From: Sphingomonadaceae bacterium
GTDB lineage: Bacteria > Pseudomonadota > Alphaproteobacteria > Sphingomonadales > Sphingomonadaceae
DNA length: 16,374 bases
Direction of reading: 5' to 3'
Assembly: GCA_019239785.1 (NCBI GenBank)
Contig: JAFAZM010000019.1
Location: 1-16,374, forward strand
Shown here piece after piece: positions 1-7,046 of this stretch (the stretch's first letter is position 1; each line of letters begins with the position of its first letter). The notes beneath the pieces were generated by a model that saw only the letters and a program-made list of their open reading frames with translations, had not been told where the DNA came from and made no database searches. The position numbers and the translations under genes were made by a program.

Positions 1-285
1 GAACATCACCTCCGAGGCGATGAACAGGATCATGCCGTAGCGCAGGTGGAGCTGGACGATCGGCGTATGATCGCCGCCATGCGCCTCGCGCACCACGTCG
101 ACCCACCAGCTGAACATCGTCGCGAGGACGCCGAGCAGGCCGGCGCCGATGATGTAGCCCCCATAGGGCATCGAATGCATCCAGCGGACCATGCCGGCGA
201 AGAAGACCAGCCCGGAAATGGCGCCGATCAGCGGCCAGATGCTCGGATTGACGATATGATATTGGTGGGTCTTCGCTCCGGCCAT
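1..285 (-). CDS. ctaE: Cytochrome c oxidase subunit III, N-terminal part (cut by window edge)
   Basis: This is the first 95 codons of subunit III of the aa3-type oxidase, the third core integral membrane subunit, which binds no redox metal. The protein begins MAGAKTHQYHIVNPSIWP, a typical subunit III start in which the H-x-Y-H-x-V-x-P-S-x-W-P pattern leads into the first membrane helix. A second helix follows, and WWxDVxREA and HTPxVQLxLRYG, both hallmarks of the family, are visible near residues 60-85. The reading frame stays open to base 1, so the gene continues outside the window. It lies 33 bp downstream of ctaG on the same strand and should be co-transcribed with the oxidase operon. Identification is firm; the only defect is truncation by the window boundary. 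Confidence 0.93.
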   Translation of the reverse strand, partial: MAGAKTHQYHIVNPSIWPLIGAISGLVFFAGMVRWMHSMPYGGYIIGAGLLGVLATMFSWWVDVVREAHGGDHTPIVQLHLRYGMILFIASEVMF

Positions 286-318
286 GTCCGCTTGCGTCCT
301 TCTTGTGCTGCGCCGGCT

Positions 319-858
319 CTATCTCGCCGTCGCGGGCTGGTCCACTGGGTAAAAGGTGTAGGAAAGGGTGATCTCGCTGATGTCGCGCGTGTCGGGATCG
401 GTGAGGATCGCCGGGTCGACGTAGAAGACCACGGGCATCTGCACGTCCTGGCCCGGCGCGAGCCTTTGCTCGGTGAAGCAGAAGCATTGGATCTTGGTGA
501 AATAGCGGCCGGCCTGGCTCGGCGTCACGTTGAAGGTCGCCTGGCCGGTGACCGCGCGGGCAGCGAGGTTCTGTGCCTCGAACAAAGCGATGTTGGGCGC
601 GCCGATCGCGACCTCGCGGTGGGTGTCGACCGGGCGGAAGCGCCAGGGCAAAGACGGCGAGGTGTTGGCGTCGAAGCGGATCGAGATCATGTGGCCGGTC
701 GTGCCCGGCGCCCGCCCGCCCTCGGCGCGCTGCGGCGTGCCGGCGAAGCCGGTCGCCTCACAGAACACCCGGTAGAGCGGCACCGCGGCGAAGGCGAGGC
801 CCGTCATCCCGCAGACGAGCAGCACCATCAGCAAAGCCGTCCGCGCCTTGCGGCTCAT
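319..858 (-). CDS. ctaG: Cytochrome c oxidase assembly protein CtaG (Cox11 family)
   Basis: The 179-residue product is the Cox11-type copper chaperone that delivers copper to the CuB site of subunit I. It has a short cytoplasmic N-terminus, one membrane helix at about residues 8-27, then a periplasmic domain. The diagnostic copper motif C-F-C-F is at residues 125-128 in the context KIQCFCFTEQ, and the conserved post-membrane Cys33 in LYRVFCEATG is present. Length is near the usual 180-200. The ATG at 858 was chosen because it begins MSRKAR just before the membrane helix and overlaps the stop of the upstream small gene (ATGA). A longer open frame upstream lacks family similarity. It sits between the CoxF-like gene and ctaE, as in many alphaproteobacteria. 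Confidence 0.95.
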   Translation of the reverse strand: MSRKARTALLMVLLVCGMTGLAFAAVPLYRVFCEATGFAGTPQRAEGGRAPGTTGHMISIRFDANTSPSLPWRFRPVDTHREVAIGAPNIALFEAQNLAARAVTGQATFNVTPSQAGRYFTKIQCFCFTEQRLAPGQDVQMPVVFYVDPAILTDPDTRDISEITLSYTFYPVDQPATAR

Positions 859-980
859 GACGAATAGAGGCCCATCTTGGCGATGGTGATTGCGTAGACC
901 AGCAGCACGAACAGGACGAGCAGCACCGCCATCGCGATCGCGCGGCTGCGCTGCCGGCGCCTGATCTCCTCGTCGGTCAT
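855..980 (-). CDS. coxF: CoxF-like small membrane protein of the oxidase operon
   Basis: This 41-residue protein begins MTDEEIRRRQRSRAIAMA and continues into one hydrophobic helix (about residues 14-34) ending in AKMGLYSS. The layout of a charged, Arg-rich N-terminus, a single membrane span and a short I-x-K-M-G tail matches the small CoxF-like proteins that lie between ctaB and ctaG in alphaproteobacteria. Their exact role is not settled; a part in oxidase assembly or stability is inferred from position. The gene overlaps the ctaB stop and the ctaG start by 4 bp each (ATGA on both sides), which strongly supports translation as part of the operon. It is easy to miss because it is so short. 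Confidence 0.82.
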   Translation of the reverse strand: MTDEEIRRRQRSRAIAMAVLLVLFVLLVYAITIAKMGLYSS

Positions 981-1894
981 CCGAGCAGCCGGTCGACGAC
1001 GAGCGCGCCAAAGATCGCGAACAGATAGAGGACCGAATAAGCGAACAGCCTTTTCTCGGGTTTCATGCCGGCCGGCTCGGCCGCCTTGTTGGCGAGCACC
1101 GGCAAGGCGAGCAGGACGAAGAGAAGGCTGAGCGCCGAGGCGGCGACGCCGTAGAGCGCTCCGGCGAGGCCGAGGGGCCAGGGCGCGATCGCGGCCGCGG
1201 CCATCGGCAGGGTGTAGAGCAGGATCTGGATCCGCGTCGCCCGGGCGCCAGCGACCACCGGCAGCATCGGCACCCCGGCCGCGGCATAGTCCGAGCGGAC
1301 GAACAGGGAGAGCGCCCAGAAATGCGGCGGGGTCCACAGGAAGATCAAGGCGAAGAGCAGCAAAGGCAGCGTGGCGACGTCGCCGGTCGCCGCGGCCCAG
1401 CCGATCAAAGGCGGGAAGGCGCCGGCCGCGCCGCCGATCACGATGTTCTGCGGCGTCCGCCGCTTCAGCCAGATCGTGTAGACGAGCACGTAGAAGAGGA
1501 TCGAGACGGCGAGGATCGCTGCGGCGAACCAGTTGGTCGCAAGCCCCATCAGCAGCACCGAGAAGCAGCCCAGGCCGACGCCGAAATGGAGCGCGCTCTG
1601 CCGGTCCATCCGGCCCGCCGGCAGCGGCCGCGACCGCGTCCGCTTCATCAGCGCGTCGAGATCGGCCTCGTACCACATGTTGAGTGCCGCCGCCGCGCCG
1701 GCGCCGAGCGCGATGCAGAGGATCGCGGTGAAGGCGAGCGCCGGCGGCAACGAGACCGGCGCGACCAGCAGCCCGCACAGGCCGGTAAAAACGACGAGCG
1801 TCATCACCCGCGGCTTGGTCAAGGCGAGGAAATCGCGCCAATCGGCGATCGGTGCCGTGCGCTCCAGGGTCGTCGTCGTCGTCATCACGTCCAT
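977..1894 (-). CDS. ctaB: Protoheme IX farnesyltransferase (heme O synthase)
   Basis: This 305-residue polytopic membrane protein of the UbiA prenyltransferase family attaches a farnesyl group to heme b to make heme O, the precursor of heme A for the oxidase. It starts with a short polar segment, then LTKPRVMTLVVFTG, typical of the first helix of CtaB/CyoE. The allylic diphosphate-binding Asp-rich motif is at about residues 72-84 (NMWYEADLDALMKRT), followed by RSRPLPAGR. A second motif region has DRxxD-like features only weakly. About nine hydrophobic segments follow. Either ATG 1894 or ATG 1885 (MTTTTT) could be the start; 1894 has GGGG six bases upstream. It overlaps the next gene by 4 bp. 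Confidence 0.95.
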   Translation of the reverse strand: MDVMTTTTTLERTAPIADWRDFLALTKPRVMTLVVFTGLCGLLVAPVSLPPALAFTAILCIALGAGAAAALNMWYEADLDALMKRTRSRPLPAGRMDRQSALHFGVGLGCFSVLLMGLATNWFAAAILAVSILFYVLVYTIWLKRRTPQNIVIGGAAGAFPPLIGWAAATGDVATLPLLLFALIFLWTPPHFWALSLFVRSDYAAAGVPMLPVVAGARATRIQILLYTLPMAAAAIAPWPLGLAGALYGVAASALSLLFVLLALPVLANKAAEPAGMKPEKRLFAYSVLYLFAIFGALVVDRLLG

Positions 1895-1900
1895 CCGTCA

Positions 1901-2007
1901 CCCCGGCGCGCGCCGGGGCCAGTCAGCGGGTTTCCGTCCCCTCCCGCCAGGATCCCGGCCTCGGCGCGCCCCGTCAATTATACTTTGATGGGGTCTCGGC
2001 CGGGATC
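1901..2007. repeat. GC-rich palindromes between ctaD and ctaB
   Basis: The 128-bp gap between ctaD and ctaB holds two inverted repeats. One is a perfect 18-bp GC-only palindrome at 1901-1918, six bases before the ctaB start. The other is a 10-bp perfect inverted repeat, 1951-1960 against 1998-2007 (GATCCCGGCC and its complement), extended by further imperfect pairing. Between its arms, read on the minus strand, lie TATAAT (1977-1982) and TTGACG (1972-1977), both unusual in such GC-rich DNA. The 1896-1918 stretch resembles the GTCACCCCGGC unit near 10238. The structure may stabilise ctaD mRNA, attenuate read-through or carry an internal promoter; none of these is proven. Confidence 0.6.
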
Positions 2008-2022
2008 ACGTCCTTTCCGGTC

Positions 2023-3720
2023 TCAGTCGATCCTCGGCAGCGTCTCGAACTGGTGGAACGGCGGCGGGCTCGACAGGGTCCATTCGAGCGTCGTCGCGCC
2101 CTCGCCCCACGGATTGGCCTCCGCCTTCCTGCCGGCCGCGAGCGACCAGATGATGTTGAGGAAGAAGAAGAACATGCCGGCCGCCATCAGGGTATAGCCG
2201 TAGGCGCTGGCGACATGGTTCCAGTGGCCGAAGGCGTCGGCATAATCCGGCACGCGCCGCTGCATCCCCTCGGCGCCGAGGAAGTGCATCGGGAAGAACA
2301 GGACGTTCACGCCGATGAAGAACAGCCAGAAATGGGCCTGGGCAAGCAGCTCGTTATACTGCTTCCCCCACATCTTCCCGAACCAGTAATACCAGCCGGC
2401 GAACAGCGAGAAGACCGCGCCGAGCGACAGCACGTAGTGGAAGTGGGCGACGACGTAATAAGTGTCCTGGTACTGCACGTCGACGCTGGCATTGGCGAGC
2501 ACGACGCCGGTCACGCCGCCGACGGTGAACATGAAGATGAAGCCCAGCGCCCAGACCATCGGCGCCTCGAAGCTGAGGCTGCCGCCCCACATGGTCGCGA
2601 TCCAGGAGAAGATTTTGATGCCGGTCGGCACCGCGATCACCATCGTCGCCGCGGTGAAGTACATCTTCGTGTTCACGTCCATGCCGACGGTGAACATGTG
2701 GTGCGCCCAGACGACGAAGCCGATCACGCCGATCGCGACCATCGCATAGGCCATGCCGAGATAGCCGAAGACCGGCTTGCGGCTGAACGTGGCGATCACC
2801 TGGCTGACCATGCCGAAGCCCGGCAGGATCATGATGTAGACCTCGGGATGGCCGAAGAACCAGAAGAGGTGCTGGTAGAGGATCGGGTCGCCGCCGCCGG
2901 CCGCGTCGAAGAAATGGGTGCCGAAATTGCGGTCGGTCAGCAGCATGGTGATCGCGCCGGCGAGCACCGGCAGCGCCAGCAGCAGCAGGAAGGCGGTGAC
3001 CAGGATCGACCAGACGAAGAGCGGCATCTTGTGCAGCGTCATGCCCGGCGCGCGCATGTTGAAGATGGTGGTGATGAAGTTGATCGCGCCGAGGATCGAG
3101 GAGATGCCGGCGAGGTGCAAAGCGAAGATCGCCATGTCGACCGCCGGGCCGACCGAGCCCGAGGTGGAGAGCGGTGCATAGACCGTCCAGCCGACGCCGG
3201 CGCCGAGCCCCGAGCCGCCCGAGACGAACGAGCTGCCGAGCAGCATGATGAAGGCCGGCGGCAGCAGCCAGAAGGAGATGTTGTTCATCCGCGGGAAGGC
3301 CATGTCGGGGGCGCCGATCATGATCGGGACGAACCAGTTGCCGAAGCCGCCGATCATCGCCGGCATGACCATGAAGAAGACCATGATCAGGCCGTGCGCG
3401 CTGACCAGCACGTTCCACATGTGCCGCGCCTCGTCGAGCGTGGCGTCCGGCATGCCGAGCATGTGGTGGAAGGCGTTGGCCCAGGTGCCGAGATACTGGA
3501 CGCCCGGCGAGGCCAGCTCGATCCGCATCAGCCCGGAGATGGCGCCGCCGATGATGCCGGCGGTGACCGCGAAGATCAGATAGAGCGTGCCGATGTCCTT
3601 GTGGTTCGTCGACATGAACCAGCGGACGAAGAAGCCCGGCTTGTGATCGGCATCGTGGTGCGCGTCGTGATGGCCGTGGGCGGCCTCGAAATGGACGGCG
3701 TCTGCGGTGGTATCGGTCAT
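2023..3720 (-). CDS. ctaD: Cytochrome c oxidase subunit I (aa3 type)
   Basis: This 565-residue protein is the catalytic heme-copper subunit that reduces oxygen and pumps protons. All expected residues are visible: heme a ligands His109 and His428, heme a3 ligand His426, CuB ligands His291, His340 and His341, the cross-linked Tyr295 in GHPEVY, Glu293 and Asp139 of the D-channel, and Lys369 of the K-channel. Numbering is offset by exactly 15 from my memory of the Paracoccus enzyme, which marks it as an A1-type oxidase. The ATG at 3720 (MTDTTADAVHFEAAHG) was chosen over an upstream extension that reads into ctaC in another frame. The N-terminus is His-rich. ctaC ends 16 bp upstream. Confidence 0.98.
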   Translation of the reverse strand: MTDTTADAVHFEAAHGHHDAHHDADHKPGFFVRWFMSTNHKDIGTLYLIFAVTAGIIGGAISGLMRIELASPGVQYLGTWANAFHHMLGMPDATLDEARHMWNVLVSAHGLIMVFFMVMPAMIGGFGNWFVPIMIGAPDMAFPRMNNISFWLLPPAFIMLLGSSFVSGGSGLGAGVGWTVYAPLSTSGSVGPAVDMAIFALHLAGISSILGAINFITTIFNMRAPGMTLHKMPLFVWSILVTAFLLLLALPVLAGAITMLLTDRNFGTHFFDAAGGGDPILYQHLFWFFGHPEVYIMILPGFGMVSQVIATFSRKPVFGYLGMAYAMVAIGVIGFVVWAHHMFTVGMDVNTKMYFTAATMVIAVPTGIKIFSWIATMWGGSLSFEAPMVWALGFIFMFTVGGVTGVVLANASVDVQYQDTYYVVAHFHYVLSLGAVFSLFAGWYYWFGKMWGKQYNELLAQAHFWLFFIGVNVLFFPMHFLGAEGMQRRVPDYADAFGHWNHVASAYGYTLMAAGMFFFFLNIIWSLAAGRKAEANPWGEGATTLEWTLSSPPPFHQFETLPRID

Positions 3721-3736
3721 GTCTGTATCTGCCGCC

Positions 3737-4861
3737 TTATCTGGTCGCGCCTTGATTGGTGGTGGCCGGCGTCGCCGTGCCTGCGGCGACGTTGGTTGGG
3801 GCCGGGGTGGAAGCGGTGCCTTCGGTCGCGCCGACGGCGGCCGGCTGCGCCGCCTGGGCCGGCGCCGCCGCCGGAGCCGCGCCCGGCATATGGCCGTGGC
3901 GCGAGGCCACCCAGCGGGCGAAGTCCTCGCGGCTGACCACCTCGACCGAGATCGGCATGTAGCCGTGGCGGGCGCCGCACAGCTCGTAGCAGACGCCGTA
4001 ATAGACGCCGGGGCGATCGGCCTGGAACCAGGTCTCGTTGAGGCGGCCGGGGACGGCGTCCATCTTGATCCAGAAGGCGGGGACGCCAAACGAATGGATG
4101 ACGTCGTTGGAGGTGGTGATCACCTTCACCACCGCGCCGACCGGCACCACCATCCTATTGTCGACGGCGAGCTGGCGCGGCTCGTGGCGCGCCGCCGCCT
4201 GCTCGTCGGTCAGGATGTTGGAATCGAACTGGATCCCCATGTCGGGATATTCGTAGCTCCAATACCATTGGTTGCCGGTCACCTTCACGGTGACGTCGGC
4301 GCGCGGCGGATTATATTGGGCCTGGAGCAGGTCGATCGACGGCAATGCGATCGCGACCAGGATCAGCACCGGCACCACCGTCCAGATGATCTCTAGCACG
4401 GTATTGTGGGTGTTGCGGGTCGGCACCGGATTGGCGCCGCGGCGGTAGCGGACGATCACCCAGAGCAGGAGCAGGAGGACGAAGACCGAGATCGCGATGA
4501 TCAGGGGCACCAGGATCGTATTGTGGAACCAGAGGCCGCGCTCGCCGATCGGGCTGACCGGCGGCTGCAGGCCGATCCGCTCCGGATTGGGCTGGCCGAA
4601 CTCCGGCGAGGGATTGAGCGCCACCGGCGGCGGCGCCGAGGCATTGGCCGCTGCCGCATTGGCGGCGGCCGAGGGCGGGGTGGTGGCCGGCGCCGTCGCA
4701 TTCGTGCTCGCGGCCGCATTGGCATCGCGGCTCGGCAGGACCTGCGCGGGGGTGGCGCTGCTGACGCTGTTGGCCGCGGGGGCTTGAGCTGCGGCTGGCA
4801 CCGCTGCGGACGCCAGCCCGAAGGCGGCGGCAATGGCGAAAAGCTTGAGGAAGGTCTTCAT
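3737..4861 (-). CDS. ctaC: Cytochrome c oxidase subunit II
   Basis: This 374-residue subunit accepts electrons from cytochrome c at the binuclear CuA centre. An N-terminal signal peptide (about residues 1-25, ending AAAQA) is followed by an Ala/Pro-rich stretch to about residue 85, then two membrane helices (about 113-137 and 154-176) and the periplasmic cupredoxin domain. The aromatic electron-entry patch QWYW is at 198-201. CuA ligands are His256, Cys291, Glu293, Cys295, His299 and Met302 in CYELCGARHGYM. The low-complexity Ala/Pro/Thr linker and a C-terminal Ala-rich tail of about 50 residues are longer than in many homologues. It is the first gene of the oxidase operon, with a promoter-like sequence 66-94 bp upstream. 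Confidence 0.97.
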   Translation of the reverse strand: MKTFLKLFAIAAAFGLASAAVPAAAQAPAANSVSSATPAQVLPSRDANAAASTNATAPATTPPSAAANAAAANASAPPPVALNPSPEFGQPNPERIGLQPPVSPIGERGLWFHNTILVPLIIAISVFVLLLLLWVIVRYRRGANPVPTRNTHNTVLEIIWTVVPVLILVAIALPSIDLLQAQYNPPRADVTVKVTGNQWYWSYEYPDMGIQFDSNILTDEQAAARHEPRQLAVDNRMVVPVGAVVKVITTSNDVIHSFGVPAFWIKMDAVPGRLNETWFQADRPGVYYGVCYELCGARHGYMPISVEVVSREDFARWVASRHGHMPGAAPAAAPAQAAQPAAVGATEGTASTPAPTNVAAGTATPATTNQGATR

Positions 4862-4926
4862 CTAGGCCCCTGTGGTCCGCCCGGCGAGGCGGCTGGATTC
4901 GGGCGCCCGGGGGCGCTTGCGGGGGC

Positions 4927-4955
4927 CTTATAGGCAGCGGATTCGCGTCCCTCAA
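4927..4955 (-). promoter_or_regulatory. Candidate sigma-70 promoter of the ctaC operon
   Basis: On the minus strand TTGAGG (4950-4955) and TATAAG (4927-4932) are separated by exactly 17 bases. Both hexamers are close to the housekeeping consensus and stand out in GC-rich DNA. Transcription would begin near 4920, giving a leader of about 60 nt before the ctaC ATG. The leader is very GC-rich and holds an AGGGG Shine-Dalgarno-like run just before the start. This is sequence matching only, with no start-site data. Confidence 0.55.
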
Positions 4956-4980
4956 GCATGTTCGCCGGGGTGCAGAACGC

Positions 4981-5009
4981 TTGAAGCCACGGCTCCTGTT
5001 CCCTATCCT
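4981..5009 (+). promoter_or_regulatory. Candidate sigma-70 promoter of the pyrE operon
   Basis: TTGAAG (4981-4986) and TATCCT (5004-5009) are separated by exactly 17 bases. A start near 5016 would leave a leader of about 20 nt, containing GGGAG (5023-5027) ten bases before the pyrE ATG. It lies back to back with the ctaC promoter in the same 176-bp divergent region; the two -35 hexamers are 25 bp apart. Confidence 0.5.
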
Positions 5010-5037
5010 TTCGCCCCTGCCCGGGAGCCCTGAACGC

Positions 5038-5622
5038 ATGACCGAAGAGGACATCCTCGCCGAATTCCGCGCCGCCGGCGCCCTGCTCGAAGGCCATTTC
5101 ATCCTCTCCTCCGGCCTGCACAGCCCGCGCTACCTGCAATGCGCGCGGGTGCTGATGGACCCGGCCCGCGCGTCCCGGCTGGCCGAAGCGATCGCCGCGA
5201 CGATCCCGGCCGAGCTGCGCGCGCGCATTGAGGTCGTGGTCTCGCCGGCGATGGGCGGGGTGATCATCGGCCACGAGATGGGCCGCGCGCTCGGGGTCGA
5301 GGCGGTCTTCGTCGAGCGGCCGCAGGGCGTGTTCGAGTTGCGCCGCGGCTTCCGGCTGGAGCCGGGACAGAAGGTGCTGCTGGTCGAGGACGTCGTCACC
5401 ACCGGCCTTTCCTCGCGCGAGGCGATGCGCGCGGTCGGCGAGGCCGGCGGCGAGGTGATCGCCGCCGCCGCTTTGGTCGACCGCTCGAGCGGCGGCGCCG
5501 ATTTGGGCGTGCCCTTCTACCCTCTGCTGCGGCTCGACGTGCCGGCCTACGAGGCCGCGAACCTTCCGGACGAGCTCGCGGCGCTGCCGGCGGAGAAGCC
5601 GGGGAGCCGGAAGGCGGCGTGA
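5038..5622 (+). CDS. pyrE: Orotate phosphoribosyltransferase
   Basis: This 194-residue cytosolic enzyme joins orotate to PRPP to form orotidine 5'-phosphate in de novo pyrimidine synthesis. The PRPP-binding loop is clear at about residues 113-126 (VLLVEDVVTTGLSS). The catalytic loop with FVERPQGVFELRRGF at about 91-105 and the substrate-binding region LSSGLHSPRYLQ at 23-34 are also present. Length is normal for the alphaproteobacterial form. The ATG at 5038 was chosen because it begins MTEEDILAEF directly at the family's first helix; the upstream TTG at 4981 would extend into the candidate promoter. The gene ends in a GTGA overlap with pdxJ, so the two are translationally coupled. Confidence 0.95.
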   Translation: MTEEDILAEFRAAGALLEGHFILSSGLHSPRYLQCARVLMDPARASRLAEAIAATIPAELRARIEVVVSPAMGGVIIGHEMGRALGVEAVFVERPQGVFELRRGFRLEPGQKVLLVEDVVTTGLSSREAMRAVGEAGGEVIAAAALVDRSSGGADLGVPFYPLLRLDVPAYEAANLPDELAALPAEKPGSRKAA

Positions 5623-6350
5623 CCTCCGCTCTCCGCCTCGGCGTCAACATCGACCATGTCGCGACGATAAGGAACGCGCGCGGCGGCGCGCATCCCGATC
5701 CGGTCCGCGCCGCCTTCGCCGCGGCCGAGGCCGGTGCCGACGGCATCACCGCGCACCTGCGCGAGGACCGGCGGCACATCACCGACGCCGACATCGACGC
5801 GCTGATGGCGAAGCTCGAAATCCCGCTAAACCTGGAAATGGCGGCGACCGAGGAGATGCTGGGCATCGCCCTCGCCCACCGCCCGCACGCCGCCTGCATC
5901 GTCCCCGAGAAGCGCGAGGAGCGCACCACCGAGGGCGGGCTGGACGCGGCCGGGCAGCACAACCAGCTCGCTTATTTCGTCGACAGGCTCGGCGCCGCGA
6001 ACATCCGCGTCAGCCTGTTCATCGAACCCGACCCGGCCCAGATCGAGGCCGCAATCCGCCTCGGCGCGCCGGTCGTCGAGTTCCACACCGGCCGCTACGC
6101 CCATGTCGAGGGCGCAGAGCGCGAGGCCGAGCTGCGGCGGATCGCCGACGCCACGGCGCTCGCGGTCAAGAACGGCATCGAGCCCCATGCCGGCCACGGC
6201 CTCAGCTTCGACAACGTCCAGCCGGTCGCCGCAATCCCCCAGATCGCCGAGCTCAACATCGGCCATTTCCTGATCGGCGAGGCGATCTTCACCGGCCTGG
6301 ACGCGAGCGTGCGGCACATGCGCGCGCTGATGGACAAGGCGCGGGGATGA
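5619..6350 (+). CDS. pdxJ: Pyridoxine 5'-phosphate synthase
   Basis: This 243-residue TIM-barrel enzyme condenses 1-deoxy-D-xylulose 5-phosphate with 3-amino-2-oxopropyl phosphate to form pyridoxine 5'-phosphate, the last ring-forming step of vitamin B6 synthesis. Family signatures run in order: LGVNIDHVATIRNARGG near the start, ITAHLREDRRHI at about 46-57, SLFIEPD, EFHTGRYA, GHGLSFDNVQP and LNIGHFLIGEAIF near the C-terminus. The start is GTG at 5619, overlapping the pyrE stop (GTGA), with GGAAGG four bases upstream; no ATG lies nearby that would keep the N-terminal strand. It is followed by another 4-bp overlap with the NADAR-family gene. Confidence 0.96.
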   Translation: MTSALRLGVNIDHVATIRNARGGAHPDPVRAAFAAAEAGADGITAHLREDRRHITDADIDALMAKLEIPLNLEMAATEEMLGIALAHRPHAACIVPEKREERTTEGGLDAAGQHNQLAYFVDRLGAANIRVSLFIEPDPAQIEAAIRLGAPVVEFHTGRYAHVEGAEREAELRRIADATALAVKNGIEPHAGHGLSFDNVQPVAAIPQIAELNIGHFLIGEAIFTGLDASVRHMRALMDKARG

Positions 6351-6889
6351 GCGGGGAGCGGTTCACCTTCTTCTGGAGCGGCCCGTTCTCGCAGTGGCAC
6401 AAGAGCCCGTTCAGCCTGGACGGCATCCTCTACAATACCGCCGAGCAATATATGATGCACGCGAAGGCGCTGCTGTTCGGCGACGAGGAGATGGCCGCGC
6501 GCATCCTCGAGGCGCGCGAGCCGCGCGACCAGAAGGCGCTCGGCCGGCGCGTCCGCGGTTTCGACGAGGCCTGGTGGAACGCGCAGGCCCGGGACATCGT
6601 CTATCGCGGCAACCGGGCCAAGTTCACCACGCACCGCGACCTGCTCTCGGTCCTGCTGGCAACCGAGGGGACGATCATCGTCGAAGCAAGCCCGCTCGAC
6701 ACGATCTGGGGCATCGGCCTCGCCGCCGACGATCCGGACGCGCAGGACCGAACCAAGTGGCGCGGCACCAACTGGCTGGGTGAAGTGCTGACCCGGCTTC
6801 GCGACGATCTCCTCGCCGAGCAACGCAGCGGCGGCATCGCCGAGCTGGAGGCGCGCGCGGCGCGCAAGGCCGCGGGGCGGGGGCGGTAA
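6347..6889 (+). CDS. NADAR/YbiA-family N-glycosidase
   Basis: This 180-residue protein belongs to the NADAR (YbiA, formerly DUF1768) family. Visible signatures are FFWSGPFSQWH near residue 8, YNTAEQYMMHAKA at 29-41, VYRGNRAKF at about 85-93, LDTIWGIGLA and KWRGTNWLGEVL near the end, together covering one whole domain. Family members cleave N-glycosidic bonds: YbiA acts on damaged or early riboflavin-pathway intermediates, and other NADAR proteins have been reported to remove ADP-ribose from guanine bases. Which substrate applies here cannot be told from sequence. The ATG overlaps the pdxJ stop (ATGA), so it is embedded in a vitamin B6/pyrimidine operon. No DarT-like toxin is seen nearby. It ends with an Ala/Arg-rich tail. 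Confidence 0.88.
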   Translation: MSGERFTFFWSGPFSQWHKSPFSLDGILYNTAEQYMMHAKALLFGDEEMAARILEAREPRDQKALGRRVRGFDEAWWNAQARDIVYRGNRAKFTTHRDLLSVLLATEGTIIVEASPLDTIWGIGLAADDPDAQDRTKWRGTNWLGEVLTRLRDDLLAEQRSGGIAELEARAARKAAGRGR

Positions 6890-6908
6890 TGGACGAGGCG
6901 CGCGGATG

Positions 6909-7046
6909 ACCCCTCTCCCTCAAGGGGAGAGGGAGGGGCCCGCCCGCGCAGCGGGTGGGAGGGTGAGGGCCTACCTCCGCCCGAGCCCTCACCCTTCCCA
7001 AATCTTCGATTTGGGCCCCTTCCCTCTCCCCAATTGGGAGAGGGAG
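6909..7046. repeat. Inverted pair of REP-like palindromic units
   Basis: Two units of about 62 bp face each other at 6909-6970 and 6985-7046. Each contains a 9-bp hairpin built from CCCTCTCCC and its complement (6911-6919 with 6925-6933; 7022-7030 with 7036-7044), and each ends towards the centre in GGGTGAGGGC or its complement. The right unit also has an 8-bp hairpin at 6997-7015. Elements of this look are dispersed through many alphaproteobacterial genomes; that is from general knowledge, as no genome search could be run. It fills nearly the whole gap between the NADAR gene and acpS, and its right hairpin overlaps the acpS ribosome binding site. Confidence 0.8.

Noticed and set aside
1852..3936. 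A 694-codon open frame on the plus strand opposite ctaD
   Set aside because: Its product is a low-complexity mix of Asp, His, Arg, Glu and Ala without domains, as expected for the antisense of a GC-rich gene; ctaD on the other strand is certain.
6347..6889. A toxin-antitoxin or phage-defence pair around the NADAR gene
   Set aside because: Neighbours are housekeeping genes (pdxJ and acpS) and no DarT-like or other toxin frame is visible within the operon.
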